A DNA stretch of 64,000 bases from G958295935 sp965224235. Lineage in GTDB: Bacteria > Chloroflexota > Dehalococcoidia > Lucifugimonadales > Lucifugimonadaceae. The translations under genes were made by a program, and so were the position numbers. The stretch is taken from contig CBDCYP010000002.1 of the NCBI GenBank assembly GCA_965224235.1, positions 1 through 64,000 on the forward strand, given 5' to 3'. Below, piece by piece: positions 16,623 to 25,890 of the stretch. Under the pieces are notes generated by a model. It did no database searches. It saw only the letters and a list, made by a program, of their open reading frames with translations, and was not told the DNA's origin. Positions within the stretch are counted from its first letter, which is position 1. Each line of letters begins with the position of its first letter.

Positions 16623-17639
16623 ATGACCAAGAACAATCAGGATTTCAAGGACTTTCTCAAGGATGAGGTCAACCTCAACCAGAGCCGCCTCGACGTGCTG
16701 AATGACAGAGTCCGAGCTGTCAACAGCTATCTTAAGGACAATCTGACCGGCTACCAAAAGATGGAGCGGCAGGGTTCTTACGCTCTCGGCACCCTCATCA
16801 AGCCTGTGGACGATGACGACGAATACGACGCCGACATCCAGATCGTGATGAACCCCAACCCCAAATGGGAGCCCAAAGACTACATCCTTGAGACCCGCAG
16901 GACGTTGCAGCAGAACAAGAACTACGCCGACAAGCTCAGGCTAAAGACTCGTTGCGTGACCGTCGACTATGCCGGAGATTTCCACCTCGACGTGGTCCCG
17001 CGCGTGACCGAGGATGGCAAGCACCACGTCTGCAATCGCATTGACAACGAGCTGGAAGAGACTGACGGCACGGGCTACCGCGACTGGTTCAACGAGCAGA
17101 ACCGGATAACGGGCGGCAACCTGAAGAGAGTGGTCAGGCTGCTGAAGTACCTGAGGGATCACAAGAACAACTACACGGCCAAGTCGATCCTGCTGACGAC
17201 CCTGGCTGGCAACACCATCAGACCATCGGATGAGGGGACAGAGGCGGTCGGCACGGTCTCCGACACATTGGTGACGGTGCTGTCGCGGATGGACGACTAC
17301 CTACAGCAACACCCCAACATGCCGGAGATCAAGAATCCCGTGCTGTCGACGGAGAACTTCAACCGCCACTGGGACCAGAACAGGTACTCCAACTTCAGAA
17401 CCAGGGTCAACTCCCATGCGCGAACGGCCAGGAAGGCGCTGGAGGAGTCTTCGAGCGAAGAAGCCATCAAGTCGTGGCAAGATCTGTTCGGTGAAGACTT
17501 CGGCAAAGGCTCGAAAGGCGGCGGTGGGGGCGGAAAGCAATCATCCGGGCAGTCTGGCAGTAAGGTGGCCAGCTATGTGGCCCCTGCCGGTGGCATACCG
17601 GTCGTCCAGCGTCCGCAAGAGGCCCGCAGGATGGGATAG
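16623..17639 (+). CDS. cdnX: CD-NTase (cGAS/DncV-like nucleotidyltransferase)
   Basis: 338 residues from the ATG with GGAGGAG upstream. The polymerase-beta signature is GSYALGT (51-57), with the metal ligands in EYDADIQIV (Asp69, Asp71) and Asp123 in HLDVVP. This enzyme makes the cyclic di- or tri-nucleotide that activates the patatin effector; the product cannot be read from sequence. After a glycine/serine-rich linker (about 300-315) the protein ends ARRMG. A C-terminal glycine is notable because Cap2 enzymes conjugate the CD-NTase C-terminus to targets. The specific clade is not assigned, so the symbol is generic. Confidence 0.9.
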   Translation: MTKNNQDFKDFLKDEVNLNQSRLDVLNDRVRAVNSYLKDNLTGYQKMERQGSYALGTLIKPVDDDDEYDADIQIVMNPNPKWEPKDYILETRRTLQQNKNYADKLRLKTRCVTVDYAGDFHLDVVPRVTEDGKHHVCNRIDNELEETDGTGYRDWFNEQNRITGGNLKRVVRLLKYLRDHKNNYTAKSILLTTLAGNTIRPSDEGTEAVGTVSDTLVTVLSRMDDYLQQHPNMPEIKNPVLSTENFNRHWDQNRYSNFRTRVNSHARTARKALEESSSEEAIKSWQDLFGEDFGKGSKGGGGGGKQSSGQSGSKVASYVAPAGGIPVVQRPQEARRMG

Positions 17640-17641
17640 CC

Positions 17642-19201
17642 GTGGTCACGGACGATCACTTCCATCCAGAATCGCTCGCGGAGTTCACCGTGGCGCTGGA
17701 CTCCGTCGGCTTCCGATTGTTAGAAGGCTCCAGCCTTCCCACATGGAGAGGGCCGATTCACCCAGCATTTGGGTCCCTGACCGATGCGCAGACGATGGAT
17801 GTCGTCATCGCACCGGGTTGGCCCTTCCAGCCGCCGGCCGTCTTCGTACACGGCCTGAACACCAACCATTCAACCCTCGATGGCCTCGTGTGCATGTGGC
17901 AAGACGGCGATTTCAGCCACGATTGGACCACCGTCGAGGGGCTGTTTTCGAGAATCGAAGAATGGTGCGAGAAGGCGAAGCATGGGTGGGAGGACGATCA
18001 CCTTGAGCAAGACGCCTTCCTGAACTTTCGGAACAAGTATGGGCTCGTGGCAACGTTCGACCTGGCAGCCATAGGCGTAGGCGAGGGCAGTTGGGGCGAG
18101 TTCAATGGCGTTGTCAATCGGGACCCTCTAAGGGTGGATATTGGACAGAGGCTTAGGCAGTCGCCGATTCAGTTGCGTGGAATGTGGTTTCACGTGGGTC
18201 CGCTGGCTGCGCCACCGCCCCGGGAACTTGGCGAAGTCTCGCTCAAATTACCGAGACCCCAGCGCAGAGGTCTGAAGAGGGCGCTGGACGAAAGGCGAAG
18301 ACCCGAAGCCCTCGTTCCCAGCGGAGGAGTTGATCTCATCCTCTTCTGTTGGGAACGGCACGGTCGAACAGACCTCTTGGTTATGGCGTGTAAGGGAACA
18401 GGAGAACAAGTGGAGGCAATCGCGATGCGACCAGGGCCAAACGATGACCACAGCCTGATTATGCGGGCGGGGCCTGACGCATCGGTCCTACAGACCCGAA
18501 GGGCCGTAGTGTTCGGAGCAGGAGCCTTGGGTGGGCACACCGCGACCCTTCTCGCCGAAAGCGGTGTGAGGTTCCTGGACGTCATCGACCCCGACGTCCT
18601 CTTGCCTGGCAACGTGGTGAGACACGTGGCTGGCCACGACCAAGTGGGCGCGTCCAAGGTGGAGGCGGTCAGTGCCGTGGTCAAGGGCCATGCGCCCTGG
18701 ACCGAGGTCAATGGAATCCAGGAGTCCACTCGCATGCCTGCCCAATTGCGGGAGCGTATAGGAGAGGCTGACATCGTCATAGACACTACGGGCAGTGGGG
18801 CTCTGGCTCTATCGTTAGCTATGGTCACAAAGGACATGGAGAAACCCCTTGTCTCAGGAGCGCTGTATCGAGGCGGCTCCATTGGCCGCGTGCAGCGTCA
18901 GGCGTTGCCTGGCGATACACCGATCAACGAGCGGGGGGACCTGACGCGCTATCCAACTATTCCTCCCGGAGACGACATCGAGGAACTTGCGACCCCTCAA
19001 CTGGGATGCTCGGCGCCAGTCAACAACGCACCACCCACCGCAGTCGCAGCGTGCGCTTCCCTAATTGCTCAAGCCGCAATAGACATCCTGACTAAACGGT
19101 TTGACCTTGCGGACGAGGTGCTTGACGTCTACCGGGCTATTCCAGATCAACCCTTTGATCATGTCGGCAGGATTGACCTGCAGCATAAACAGCGGGTCTG
19201 A
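17642..19201 (+). CDS. cap2: Cap2-like E2-E1 fusion of type II CBASS
   Basis: 519 residues. The N-terminal E2-like domain has its candidate thioester cysteine in LDGLVCMWQDGD (Cys84). The C-terminal E1-like domain has VVFGAGALGGHTA (289-301), DVIDPDVLLPGN and a second candidate cysteine in PQLGCSAPVNNAPP (Cys456). In CBASS, Cap2 attaches the CD-NTase C-terminus to cellular proteins and so primes it. It starts at GTG 17642, 2 nt after the CD-NTase stop. No Cap3 peptidase follows, unlike most full type II loci; the nearest JAB peptidase is in the opposing Ubl operon (7875-8375). Confidence 0.88.
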   Translation: MVTDDHFHPESLAEFTVALDSVGFRLLEGSSLPTWRGPIHPAFGSLTDAQTMDVVIAPGWPFQPPAVFVHGLNTNHSTLDGLVCMWQDGDFSHDWTTVEGLFSRIEEWCEKAKHGWEDDHLEQDAFLNFRNKYGLVATFDLAAIGVGEGSWGEFNGVVNRDPLRVDIGQRLRQSPIQLRGMWFHVGPLAAPPPRELGEVSLKLPRPQRRGLKRALDERRRPEALVPSGGVDLILFCWERHGRTDLLVMACKGTGEQVEAIAMRPGPNDDHSLIMRAGPDASVLQTRRAVVFGAGALGGHTATLLAESGVRFLDVIDPDVLLPGNVVRHVAGHDQVGASKVEAVSAVVKGHAPWTEVNGIQESTRMPAQLRERIGEADIVIDTTGSGALALSLAMVTKDMEKPLVSGALYRGGSIGRVQRQALPGDTPINERGDLTRYPTIPPGDDIEELATPQLGCSAPVNNAPPTAVAACASLIAQAAIDILTKRFDLADEVLDVYRAIPDQPFDHVGRIDLQHKQRV

Positions 19202-19716
19202 CGGAGAGCGTGGTAGGGCGCATTGGAACCCGGCTCGGTGTCCTCTAGCGCACAAATCGGCCTCAGAGGTTCTGTGCATCGTCCTAAATAGCCCTAGAGA
19301 GCGCCCAGCCGTAGTTCGAAGACGGTTCTGTCTATCGTCAAAATAGGCCCACCACCGCTTACGGTAGATACCACCATCTTCGAGATGTGGCTCGGCAGGC
19401 TTTCGACGCACCAAGGTCTCTCGATTCCCGTAGTGTGACGCGTATGGGGAGGAGGTACGGAAGGAGCGCCATGTTGGCTCTTGGCTGGACGGTAGGCGGC
19501 ACCGTCTTCGAGATGTGGCTGGGGGAACTGTGAGGCCCCCCAAGGCCCTCTCCGGCAATTGTGGTGGGCCGGGACAAAGCAACTCAAGAAAGGTTCCGCC
19601 GGCACCCTGCCCTCCGTCCCTTACAATCATGCCTCCGCCTTATTCCCGCCTCCCTCCATCTGGCATCCGGTAGCTGACGAGCGGCGTGGTGAAGATATAG
19701 TTGGACCGTGGGGCTG
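19202..19716. repeat. Non-coding stretch with three recombinase-tail repeats
   Basis: Copies of the sequence that ends the remnant at 2962 lie at 19294-19355 (minus; GGPILTIDRTVFELRLG then stop), 19354-19438 (plus; TVDTTIFEMWLGRL) and 19473-19533 (plus; TVGGTVFEMWLGEL then stop). The first two are head to head. The DNA core is ACCGTCTTCGAGATGTGGCT. No gene or terminator is seen otherwise. Confidence 0.6.
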
Positions 19717-21387
19717 TTACCGATGTCCGTGTAGACACCCCTCCCCAATAGCCCGACCTGGAGAAGGAGTTGGCTGATTTCCCAGGCCGCTGTTCATTCC
19801 CGGCGGAAGAGGAGTGATCTCACCGAAGAGCCAGGAATCGAAAAGGTCGTCCAGTTCCCTGCCCGCAATCTCCTGAGCCACGACCACAAAGTCCTCCGTG
19901 GTCACGTTACCCCCGGCATGGCGGGAAATATACTCACGCAGAGTCTTGAAAAACGCCTCGTCGCCGATTTCAATGCGCAGTGCGTGGAGGGCCATTGCGC
20001 CTCTCGCATACACGCTGCCGCTGAAAAGGGAGCCGGGGTCGGGATTCGCCGGCGGCCCATAGGCAGGTCGCCAGACCATCTCCCAGAACTCCTCGAAACA
20101 GCCGCCGGACTTGTGGTCCAACCACAGCCACTCAGCGTAGGTGGCGAACCCCTCGCTCAGCCACAAGTCCTGCCACGACGCGGGAGTAAGCAGGTTCCCA
20201 AACCACTGGTGCGCCAACTCGTGGGCTATCAACCTGTCGCCAAAAGTCTCCAGTGTCCGTATCCCGTAGACGGGCCGTGGCTGGGTTTCCAGCGGCGGAA
20301 TCGCCTCGTCAATGACGACGGAGCCGGTGGAATCGAATGGATACGGCCCGAACAATTCACTGAAGAAATCGACTATCAAAGGGACACTATCCAGACTACC
20401 CCTTGCTGATTCGTCTATCGACGCTTCAACCGAGTCAACGACGGTAATCCCTCCAGGACTTTCACTTGCGACGACATCAAACTGTGCGACCGCCAGGAAC
20501 GCCAGATAGCTGGCCATCTCATGGACGCTCTCCCATACGTACGTCACAGTCTCCCCGTGATCGGTCGTACTGGTCAATTCACCGTTCGAGGCCGCTTCAT
20601 AGGGCTCGGGCACCGTGATGATGAAGGTGTACAGGGCTTTATCGGATGGATGCTCATTGACCGGGAGCCAGTGCGACGTCCCCCAGGGTTCGCCGTACGC
20701 GATTATCCCGGTCCCGTAGTTTATCCAGCCGGTCAGGAGGCTTGTTCCAGGCACGGAGCTGGTCGAAGGCTGTCCCTCGTAAGAGACCGTGGCTTTGAAG
20801 GTCGTTCCTGCGGGGACAGGCGCACGGGGCTCGATTGTCAGCTCGTATCCGGCGCGAGAGTGGTCCGCTGGGCGGCCATCAACGGCAACCTGCGTAACCG
20901 TTAAGCCTCGAAAGTCCAGATTGAAAGAGGAGAGGTCCTGTGTTGCCTCGGCTTCGATTTGAGTCCGGCCCGAGATCTCGTTGGCGTCCACGTCGACGTT
21001 GAGGGTTACCGTGTAGCGGGAAACGTCATAACCACCGTTGCCCAGCCCGGGAAATAGAGGGTCGTCCAGCCCTGCCGCGCCGGGACGGGCGGTCTGAATT
21101 GGCGTGGGCGTCGGTTCCCGCGTCGGGGTTGCTGTTGGCTCCTGAGTCGGAGCAGGTATATCTCCGTTGTCACATGCCGTAATCACGGCGACGGCCATCA
21201 AACACGACAGCGCAATCCGCGCGGTCGGGTGAAGGGTTTTGAGCAGTCTGTCTCGCAAGCCGAAAGCGAAAGCCAATTGGCGGCCCTTTCGTGGGTATAG
21301 CTTGAGAATCTTGCTCAAAGGGGGCGACCCATCCGGCTCCGGGCCATTAATTGCCCCCTTGCACGAGAGTCCGCTCGATCCCGGCAA
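19717..21387 (-). CDS. M1-family zinc aminopeptidase-like lipoprotein
   Basis: The gene encodes up to 556 residues. A lipoprotein-type signal (ALSCLMAVAVITAC, lipobox Cys) is followed by a Pro/Thr-rich linker (TQEPTATPTREPTPTPIQT), an M1 N-terminal beta domain, and the zinc site HELAHQWFGNLL with the third ligand in WLSEGFATYAEW. The GxMEN motif is degenerate here (YGIRTLE). A cell-surface peptidase role is likely. The 45-50 residues before the signal look non-native; a TTG start after AAAGGG near 21284 or a start nearer the signal is more plausible. It is monocistronic and flanked on both sides by recombinase-tail repeats. Confidence 0.85.
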   Translation of the reverse strand: MPGSSGLSCKGAINGPEPDGSPPLSKILKLYPRKGRQLAFAFGLRDRLLKTLHPTARIALSCLMAVAVITACDNGDIPAPTQEPTATPTREPTPTPIQTARPGAAGLDDPLFPGLGNGGYDVSRYTVTLNVDVDANEISGRTQIEAEATQDLSSFNLDFRGLTVTQVAVDGRPADHSRAGYELTIEPRAPVPAGTTFKATVSYEGQPSTSSVPGTSLLTGWINYGTGIIAYGEPWGTSHWLPVNEHPSDKALYTFIITVPEPYEAASNGELTSTTDHGETVTYVWESVHEMASYLAFLAVAQFDVVASESPGGITVVDSVEASIDESARGSLDSVPLIVDFFSELFGPYPFDSTGSVVIDEAIPPLETQPRPVYGIRTLETFGDRLIAHELAHQWFGNLLTPASWQDLWLSEGFATYAEWLWLDHKSGGCFEEFWEMVWRPAYGPPANPDPGSLFSGSVYARGAMALHALRIEIGDEAFFKTLREYISRHAGGNVTTEDFVVVAQEIAGRELDDLFDSWLFGEITPLPPGMNSGLGNQPTPSPGRAIGEGCLHGHR

Positions 21388-21840
21388 GCGTCATAGGAAC
21401 CGCATCTTTGGAAGCGGCGGGCCTGGGTACCGATCCGGACCTTTCCAGGTGGGCCTAAGTGGATAGAAGGTGGTACCGTCTTCGAGATGTGGTTGGGAAC
21501 TCTGTGATCCTCGGGACCGCCACCCTCACGGGGAGTTCGAGCCTCTTCGGGTGGGTCTATTGTGACGATAGACAGAACCGTCTTCGAGATGAGGCTGGGC
21601 CCGTGAGGGGCCTCGAAGCCAAAACTCACGCTAGCCCAGAGACCAGAGATAACCCCTTATCGGAACTCGCACGCTCTGCCATTCCTGCGATTCCGCCTTG
21701 TTCCAAGTCATGCTGCCCCGGGGACAGGCGAATAATTCTGCGAGACTGTTCGCGACCTCAGCGAACTTGCGCCAGAGCTTTCGCCGGATGGGTGCCCATT
21801 TGAATCGCCGCTGACCTGGACTGCATACAGTCCTTGTCAC
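21388..21840. repeat. Non-coding stretch with two recombinase-tail repeats
   Basis: Plus-strand copies at 21448-21507 (GGPKWIEGGTVFEMWLGTL then stop) and 21549-21606 (SIVTIDRTVFEMRLGP then stop) are in tandem, each preceded or followed by a GAGTTCGAGCCTC-like segment resembling a tRNA T-arm. The rest (21607-21840) shows nothing I can name. It separates the eight-gene operon's 3' end from the M1 peptidase. Confidence 0.55.
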
Positions 21841-22827
21841 TCACCCAAGAGCCTTTAACCTCTCCAGATCTACTTCAAGAGAGTTACGCAAATCAGGGTC
21901 CGCGTCTACGACATCTCCGACATCCACTATCGGTCTTGCGAATACTTCAGCTACCTTGGCATCATAATGCGCCACGGGCCCAGGCAATGTGGCAAATGCA
22001 GCCCCAGCGCTTGCTGGTATCTCCAAGCCAAAAACAAACTTCACTATCTCATAGGTTGTGCCATTGTCTCCTCTAGGATAACAGTAAACATCCGTCCGAC
22101 TTAGCCGAAAGTCTGCCTCTATGGCCTCTCCTATCAAAAGTTTCGGCAACCCGATAGCTAGAAATGTCACATAGTCTTCAGACAAGAGTCGGTCTGGTTC
22201 AAGGTGGCCTATGCGTCCGACAAACTCCTTCGCCCCGCGGCCCGCTTTCAGGTTTTGGCCAAGAAGTTCAGCAACCTTCATTATCGACTCACCGTCTGTT
22301 CCTTCGCGACTACCTCTGAAGGTCAAGAACAGATCAAAGCTTACACCTTTCTTTCGTTGCACTTCAAGCAGCCTTTTCACCGCTCCCCAAGTGCCGCTGA
22401 GCGGCGACTGTTGGTCCGGGAAAGGTACCCAAGTAAAGTCTAGGTTTACTACGTCAAAGCCGAAATCGTCCGTAGAGTGTAAATGTTCAAGAACCATCTC
22501 CTCGAATGAACCCTTGTAAGACAATCGACACCACCGAAGTGCTCTAACTATGTCCGAATATGTCTTGTCATCCCTTTCGCAAAACCCAACCCCGGGATAC
22601 CCACGCTGTGTCCTTTCAATAAGTCCGTCACGTTCAAGGAGTCTTACATCAAACAAATCAGCTGTTGTAAGAGTAAAGTACTTGATTGGTCTATTGAGCT
22701 GCTGTTGCCTTTCTCTAGCTATAGGTAGCCATACCTCTTTCCGCACGTAGTGTTTTTTGGCTGTCGCCATCAGAACATCGACATCACGACGTTGTCTGTC
22801 TACTGCTTCACGGTCAATGCCATTCAT
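21841..22827 (-). CDS. Unknown protein, last gene of the eight-gene operon
   Basis: 328 residues. I do not recognise a family. The N-terminus is basic (RQRRDVDVLMATAKKHYVRK), then comes PIKYFTLTTADLFDVRLLE, and the centre reads DFGFDVVNLDFTWVPFP and GVSFDLFLTFRGSREG, alternating strands and loops that could be a Rossmann-like or nuclease-like fold. There are no metal-binding cysteines or clear catalytic motif. It starts 4 nt after the preceding GHKL gene stops, so it is part of the same transcript. GC is visibly lower here than in the flanking DNA, which suggests transfer. Confidence 0.6.
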   Translation of the reverse strand: MNGIDREAVDRQRRDVDVLMATAKKHYVRKEVWLPIARERQQQLNRPIKYFTLTTADLFDVRLLERDGLIERTQRGYPGVGFCERDDKTYSDIVRALRWCRLSYKGSFEEMVLEHLHSTDDFGFDVVNLDFTWVPFPDQQSPLSGTWGAVKRLLEVQRKKGVSFDLFLTFRGSREGTDGESIMKVAELLGQNLKAGRGAKEFVGRIGHLEPDRLLSEDYVTFLAIGLPKLLIGEAIEADFRLSRTDVYCYPRGDNGTTYEIVKFVFGLEIPASAGAAFATLPGPVAHYDAKVAEVFARPIVDVGDVVDADPDLRNSLEVDLERLKALG

Positions 22828-22831
22828 AGTT

Positions 22832-24373
22832 CTATAGCCTTCGCAGCCATCCTACAAAGGGGTCCTGTCCTTTGACAGGGGGGCCTAACGATTCGGCCAG
22901 TCTGGCTATGAGACACACTCTGAAGAACTCCTGCTTCGCCGCCCTTGTTCTTGGTACCGTGTCATGAAATACATTCACCTTGATGAGGTTATCTTGAACC
23001 TCAAGACTCAGGGGGCTATCCATATCTGCGTCTAGCTCGAGATGCCACTCCCCGGCGACAGACCGATTCATTCGTCGGCTAAGACGTTCCAGATCTTCCC
23101 TTGTCCTGTCCTGTTGCAAGACTTCTTGACGAGCACGGGAGCGTTTACGTATGTCGGTCGTGATGCCTTTCTTCTGAGGAAGCCCCAAATGCTCGAATAA
23201 GAAATCCCGGACACGTATAAAGTGCTCGTGGGTTTCGTTGAAACTATTGCGGTCAATGTTGAGAGCCTCTTCCAGACCCTTGTCTACGTAGATCTCTCCA
23301 GTCATGGCGGCCCTCATGGGACCCACATTGCGTGGGTAGTTCAACATATCGCTTTCGTACCCGGTAATGCCGACATTTCTCACCCTCAGCAAAACGCCTT
23401 GCAGCTCCGAAGGTACAATTTGCCTTCTTTGATGAAACATATAGCCTTGAAACTTAAGACCCATTTCCTCTTCAGCGTCATGAGCGAATGGGTAGACTTT
23501 GAAATCTTCGTCTCCATTTGATAGGTCTTCAGCTGTGGGAAGTAGTATGGGCTTTCGCAGGTCGTACCCATCTACGATGACTTTGAACTTGAAGTTTTCT
23601 AATCGCCGTTTGATGTGATCCCAGCCATCCCATCCCCGGACTGGTCCGTCTTCAAAGTACGGTACTGGGCACAAAGAAGCGAGCTCCCAGAGAAACATGT
23701 CATATGCGTTCAAAGTAGGACGTTGCTTCTCATTGCTTAATCGGTTGACGAATTCGCGGAAATCGTCAGATCCAAACTCTCGACGAACAAACTGCTCGCG
23801 AACCGACTGGCCGCTACCCAGGTGCTTCCTGAGCATTGCCGAGCCAGCTGGCGTGGCGACGATCGTATAGTGTTCATCTGACAGTTCTGGAATGTGATAT
23901 ATCTTGTAACGGCCGATGGTACCGGACCCAAGATTGGTTCTAGCAGCCTCAACGGATTCGAATTCCTCAATGTCGACTTCGGCCTCGATTCGGAAAGGGG
24001 TTCCCTTCTGGGACGAGATGATGACGAAACGTTTCGATATCTGTGACATGGCCAGTATACCGATTCCGATTGTTCCAATCACCGGCCTCTGGAAAGGGCC
24101 AGTTTCTCCCCTTACTCGCTTGTTACTACCACCAAGGTAGCGAAATATCGTTTGAAGCTCTGCAGCCGAAATACCGGGGCCGTTGTCGAAGCAACTCACT
24201 GTAGAAAAGGCCGGGTGGTCAGTGTTTATCAGCACTTCTGTGGCCCCGGCGTCAAAGGAGTTACTGACCAGCTCCTTTAAGGCGTTCGCAGGACTACGGT
24301 ATATGCCAGTGCTTATGTCTCCGATAATGCGAGCCGCTGCATTGATTTCGGCTTCAATTGGCTTATTAGTCAT
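22832..24373 (-). CDS. GHKL (Hsp90/MORC-like) ATPase B
   Basis: 513 residues. The Bergerat ATP fold is complete at the N-terminus: N box LKELVSNSFDAGA, G1 box FDNGPGIS, and G2-like GTIGIGILAM. The middle part resembles an S5-type transducer region (YFEDGPVRGWDGWDHIKRR and after), and the C-terminus ends with a beta-rich segment and a helix (EFFRVCLIARLAESLG). Hsp90, MutL and MORC proteins dimerise on ATP through this fold. There is no kinase receiver, DHp helix or response regulator, so it is not a histidine kinase. Its ATG overlaps the stop of GHKL ATPase A (ATGA), suggesting equimolar partners. Confidence 0.8.
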   Translation of the reverse strand: MTNKPIEAEINAAARIIGDISTGIYRSPANALKELVSNSFDAGATEVLINTDHPAFSTVSCFDNGPGISAAELQTIFRYLGGSNKRVRGETGPFQRPVIGTIGIGILAMSQISKRFVIISSQKGTPFRIEAEVDIEEFESVEAARTNLGSGTIGRYKIYHIPELSDEHYTIVATPAGSAMLRKHLGSGQSVREQFVRREFGSDDFREFVNRLSNEKQRPTLNAYDMFLWELASLCPVPYFEDGPVRGWDGWDHIKRRLENFKFKVIVDGYDLRKPILLPTAEDLSNGDEDFKVYPFAHDAEEEMGLKFQGYMFHQRRQIVPSELQGVLLRVRNVGITGYESDMLNYPRNVGPMRAAMTGEIYVDKGLEEALNIDRNSFNETHEHFIRVRDFLFEHLGLPQKKGITTDIRKRSRARQEVLQQDRTREDLERLSRRMNRSVAGEWHLELDADMDSPLSLEVQDNLIKVNVFHDTVPRTRAAKQEFFRVCLIARLAESLGPPVKGQDPFVGWLRRL

Positions 24374-25890
24374 TGAACACCTCCTAACCCAGAGGTCCCA
24401 GGACTAGAGGTTTGCGCCAGGATAGCTGACATCAGGTCCTTTGCAGTACGTGGTGATGGAGAAGCATTTGCAAGTACTTGAAACATTCTCTGATAGGCAT
24501 CTATGTCGGAGGGAGGCATGCGGGCGAATTGCCATGGCTTGGCTCCATTCTTGAAGTTGTTCAGGCTCGTCTCCACATTGTCTAGCCTGTCGATACTTTC
24601 CGTGCCGAGCTTCACCGAAAGTATGCCCTTGCGCAGCGATGCAATCTGCTGTAGTGCCTGTCTTACTAGGGCCGTCGCGTCGTCGGCAGTAAGATAGCCC
24701 GACTTTGCCAGATCATGAGTTTCCTCGATTTCGCTCAAAGTGGAGAGTACCTTCCGCGTGCGATTCCGGGCTGTCGATGCCGCTCTGCACTTGACACCAA
24801 TCCTCCGAAGAGTAGGAAGTAGCTGGTTCTCAAGATTCCTGAGATGAGGGCCTGGTTCGAAATGGTCACGTCGGGCGTTGGGGACGATTCGATAGTCAAG
24901 GATGTGGAGCTCACCCACGCACCATCGGTTGAAACGCTCTTCAGAGTATAGACTGTCGAACACGGTCTCATCACCGATTTGAATATTGCCAACTCGAGCT
25001 CGCATGCCTCGAATTTGGGTCCCTTTAGGGATCGCCCCCAAATAGGAGGAATGGGCAATCCATCCCACAGCCGCGTCCCCAGTGCGGTCGACGCTTGGGA
25101 TGTGGATTTCCTCGAACTCCGTAAAGCAGTCTTCTCTACTCGCGGACAACGGGATGGTTTTCCCATATGGCCGTCTCACTGGCTCAGGGTCTCCATCCAA
25201 GGCGATGTGCAGTGACATCGGTGGTTCGTAAGATTTGAACAATCCCTCGATCCTTTGAGAGTAGGGGAAAGCCGTCGATATCGGAACCGGACAGACCTCG
25301 CTCACATAGCTTCGAACAGCGTCTCGATTCAGCAGCCGCCCTGCGGCGTGCCGGGCAACGCCACTCATCTCCACTTCAAAGAAATGGTCGGGATGTCCTG
25401 GTCCGGGGAGAGTCTCGACATCGACGCAATCCCGAACTACGTCATCGATCTCTCCCACTGCGGCCGCACTGCTAGGCAGACGGCTGCTATTCCAAGTGAC
25501 ACGAGTTACCAGCTCATCTCGCCGAGCGCGCGTCGTAAATGTGACGGTCTCAGCAAAGGCAAGACCGGCCAAGCGCCCAATTCCTCTAAACCCTCTATCA
25601 CTCCCCATCTGTTTCTTGCTGCGACCTATCGGTACCAGTTGCTGCAACGAATCGTCATACGACAGGCCAGGGCCGTTATCCCAAATCTTTACTCGGCATT
25701 CAGATGGATCGATCGTAATCTCCACCTTGCCCTCTTCTGAAGCTGCCATAGTGGCAATCGCATCTGCGGAATTCTGAATGTATTCGCGATAAATCGCCAA
25801 CGGGTTGTCGTACATGCCAACTGTTACGAGGCCAAATATCCCTGGCCCGATCACTGGAGACGGTCCTGATGTTTGAGGCAATCCCGTCAT
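24370..25890 (-). CDS. GHKL (Hsp90/MORC-like) ATPase A
   Basis: 506 residues. N box AIYREYIQNSADAIATM, G1 box IWDNGPGLS and G2 box DRGFRGIGRLAGLAF are all present near the N-terminus, a complete Bergerat ATPase. A middle domain (about 250-360) and a helical C-terminus (EIEETHDLAKSGYLTADDA and after) follow. The only resemblance to GHKL ATPase B is in the ATP fold, so these are two different subunits rather than a recent duplication. The start overlaps the radical-SAM stop as ATGA. Proteins of this type occur in prokaryotic conflict systems together with SNF2 helicases and nucleases; the exact role here is unknown. Confidence 0.8.
   Translation of the reverse strand: MTGLPQTSGPSPVIGPGIFGLVTVGMYDNPLAIYREYIQNSADAIATMAASEEGKVEITIDPSECRVKIWDNGPGLSYDDSLQQLVPIGRSKKQMGSDRGFRGIGRLAGLAFAETVTFTTRARRDELVTRVTWNSSRLPSSAAAVGEIDDVVRDCVDVETLPGPGHPDHFFEVEMSGVARHAAGRLLNRDAVRSYVSEVCPVPISTAFPYSQRIEGLFKSYEPPMSLHIALDGDPEPVRRPYGKTIPLSASREDCFTEFEEIHIPSVDRTGDAAVGWIAHSSYLGAIPKGTQIRGMRARVGNIQIGDETVFDSLYSEERFNRWCVGELHILDYRIVPNARRDHFEPGPHLRNLENQLLPTLRRIGVKCRAASTARNRTRKVLSTLSEIEETHDLAKSGYLTADDATALVRQALQQIASLRKGILSVKLGTESIDRLDNVETSLNNFKNGAKPWQFARMPPSDIDAYQRMFQVLANASPSPRTAKDLMSAILAQTSSPGTSGLGGVQ

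Noticed and set aside
21841..24373. GHKL proteins as two-component kinases
   Set aside because: They have no phospho-acceptor helix, sensor or receiver; the boxes fit Hsp90/MORC-type ATPases.
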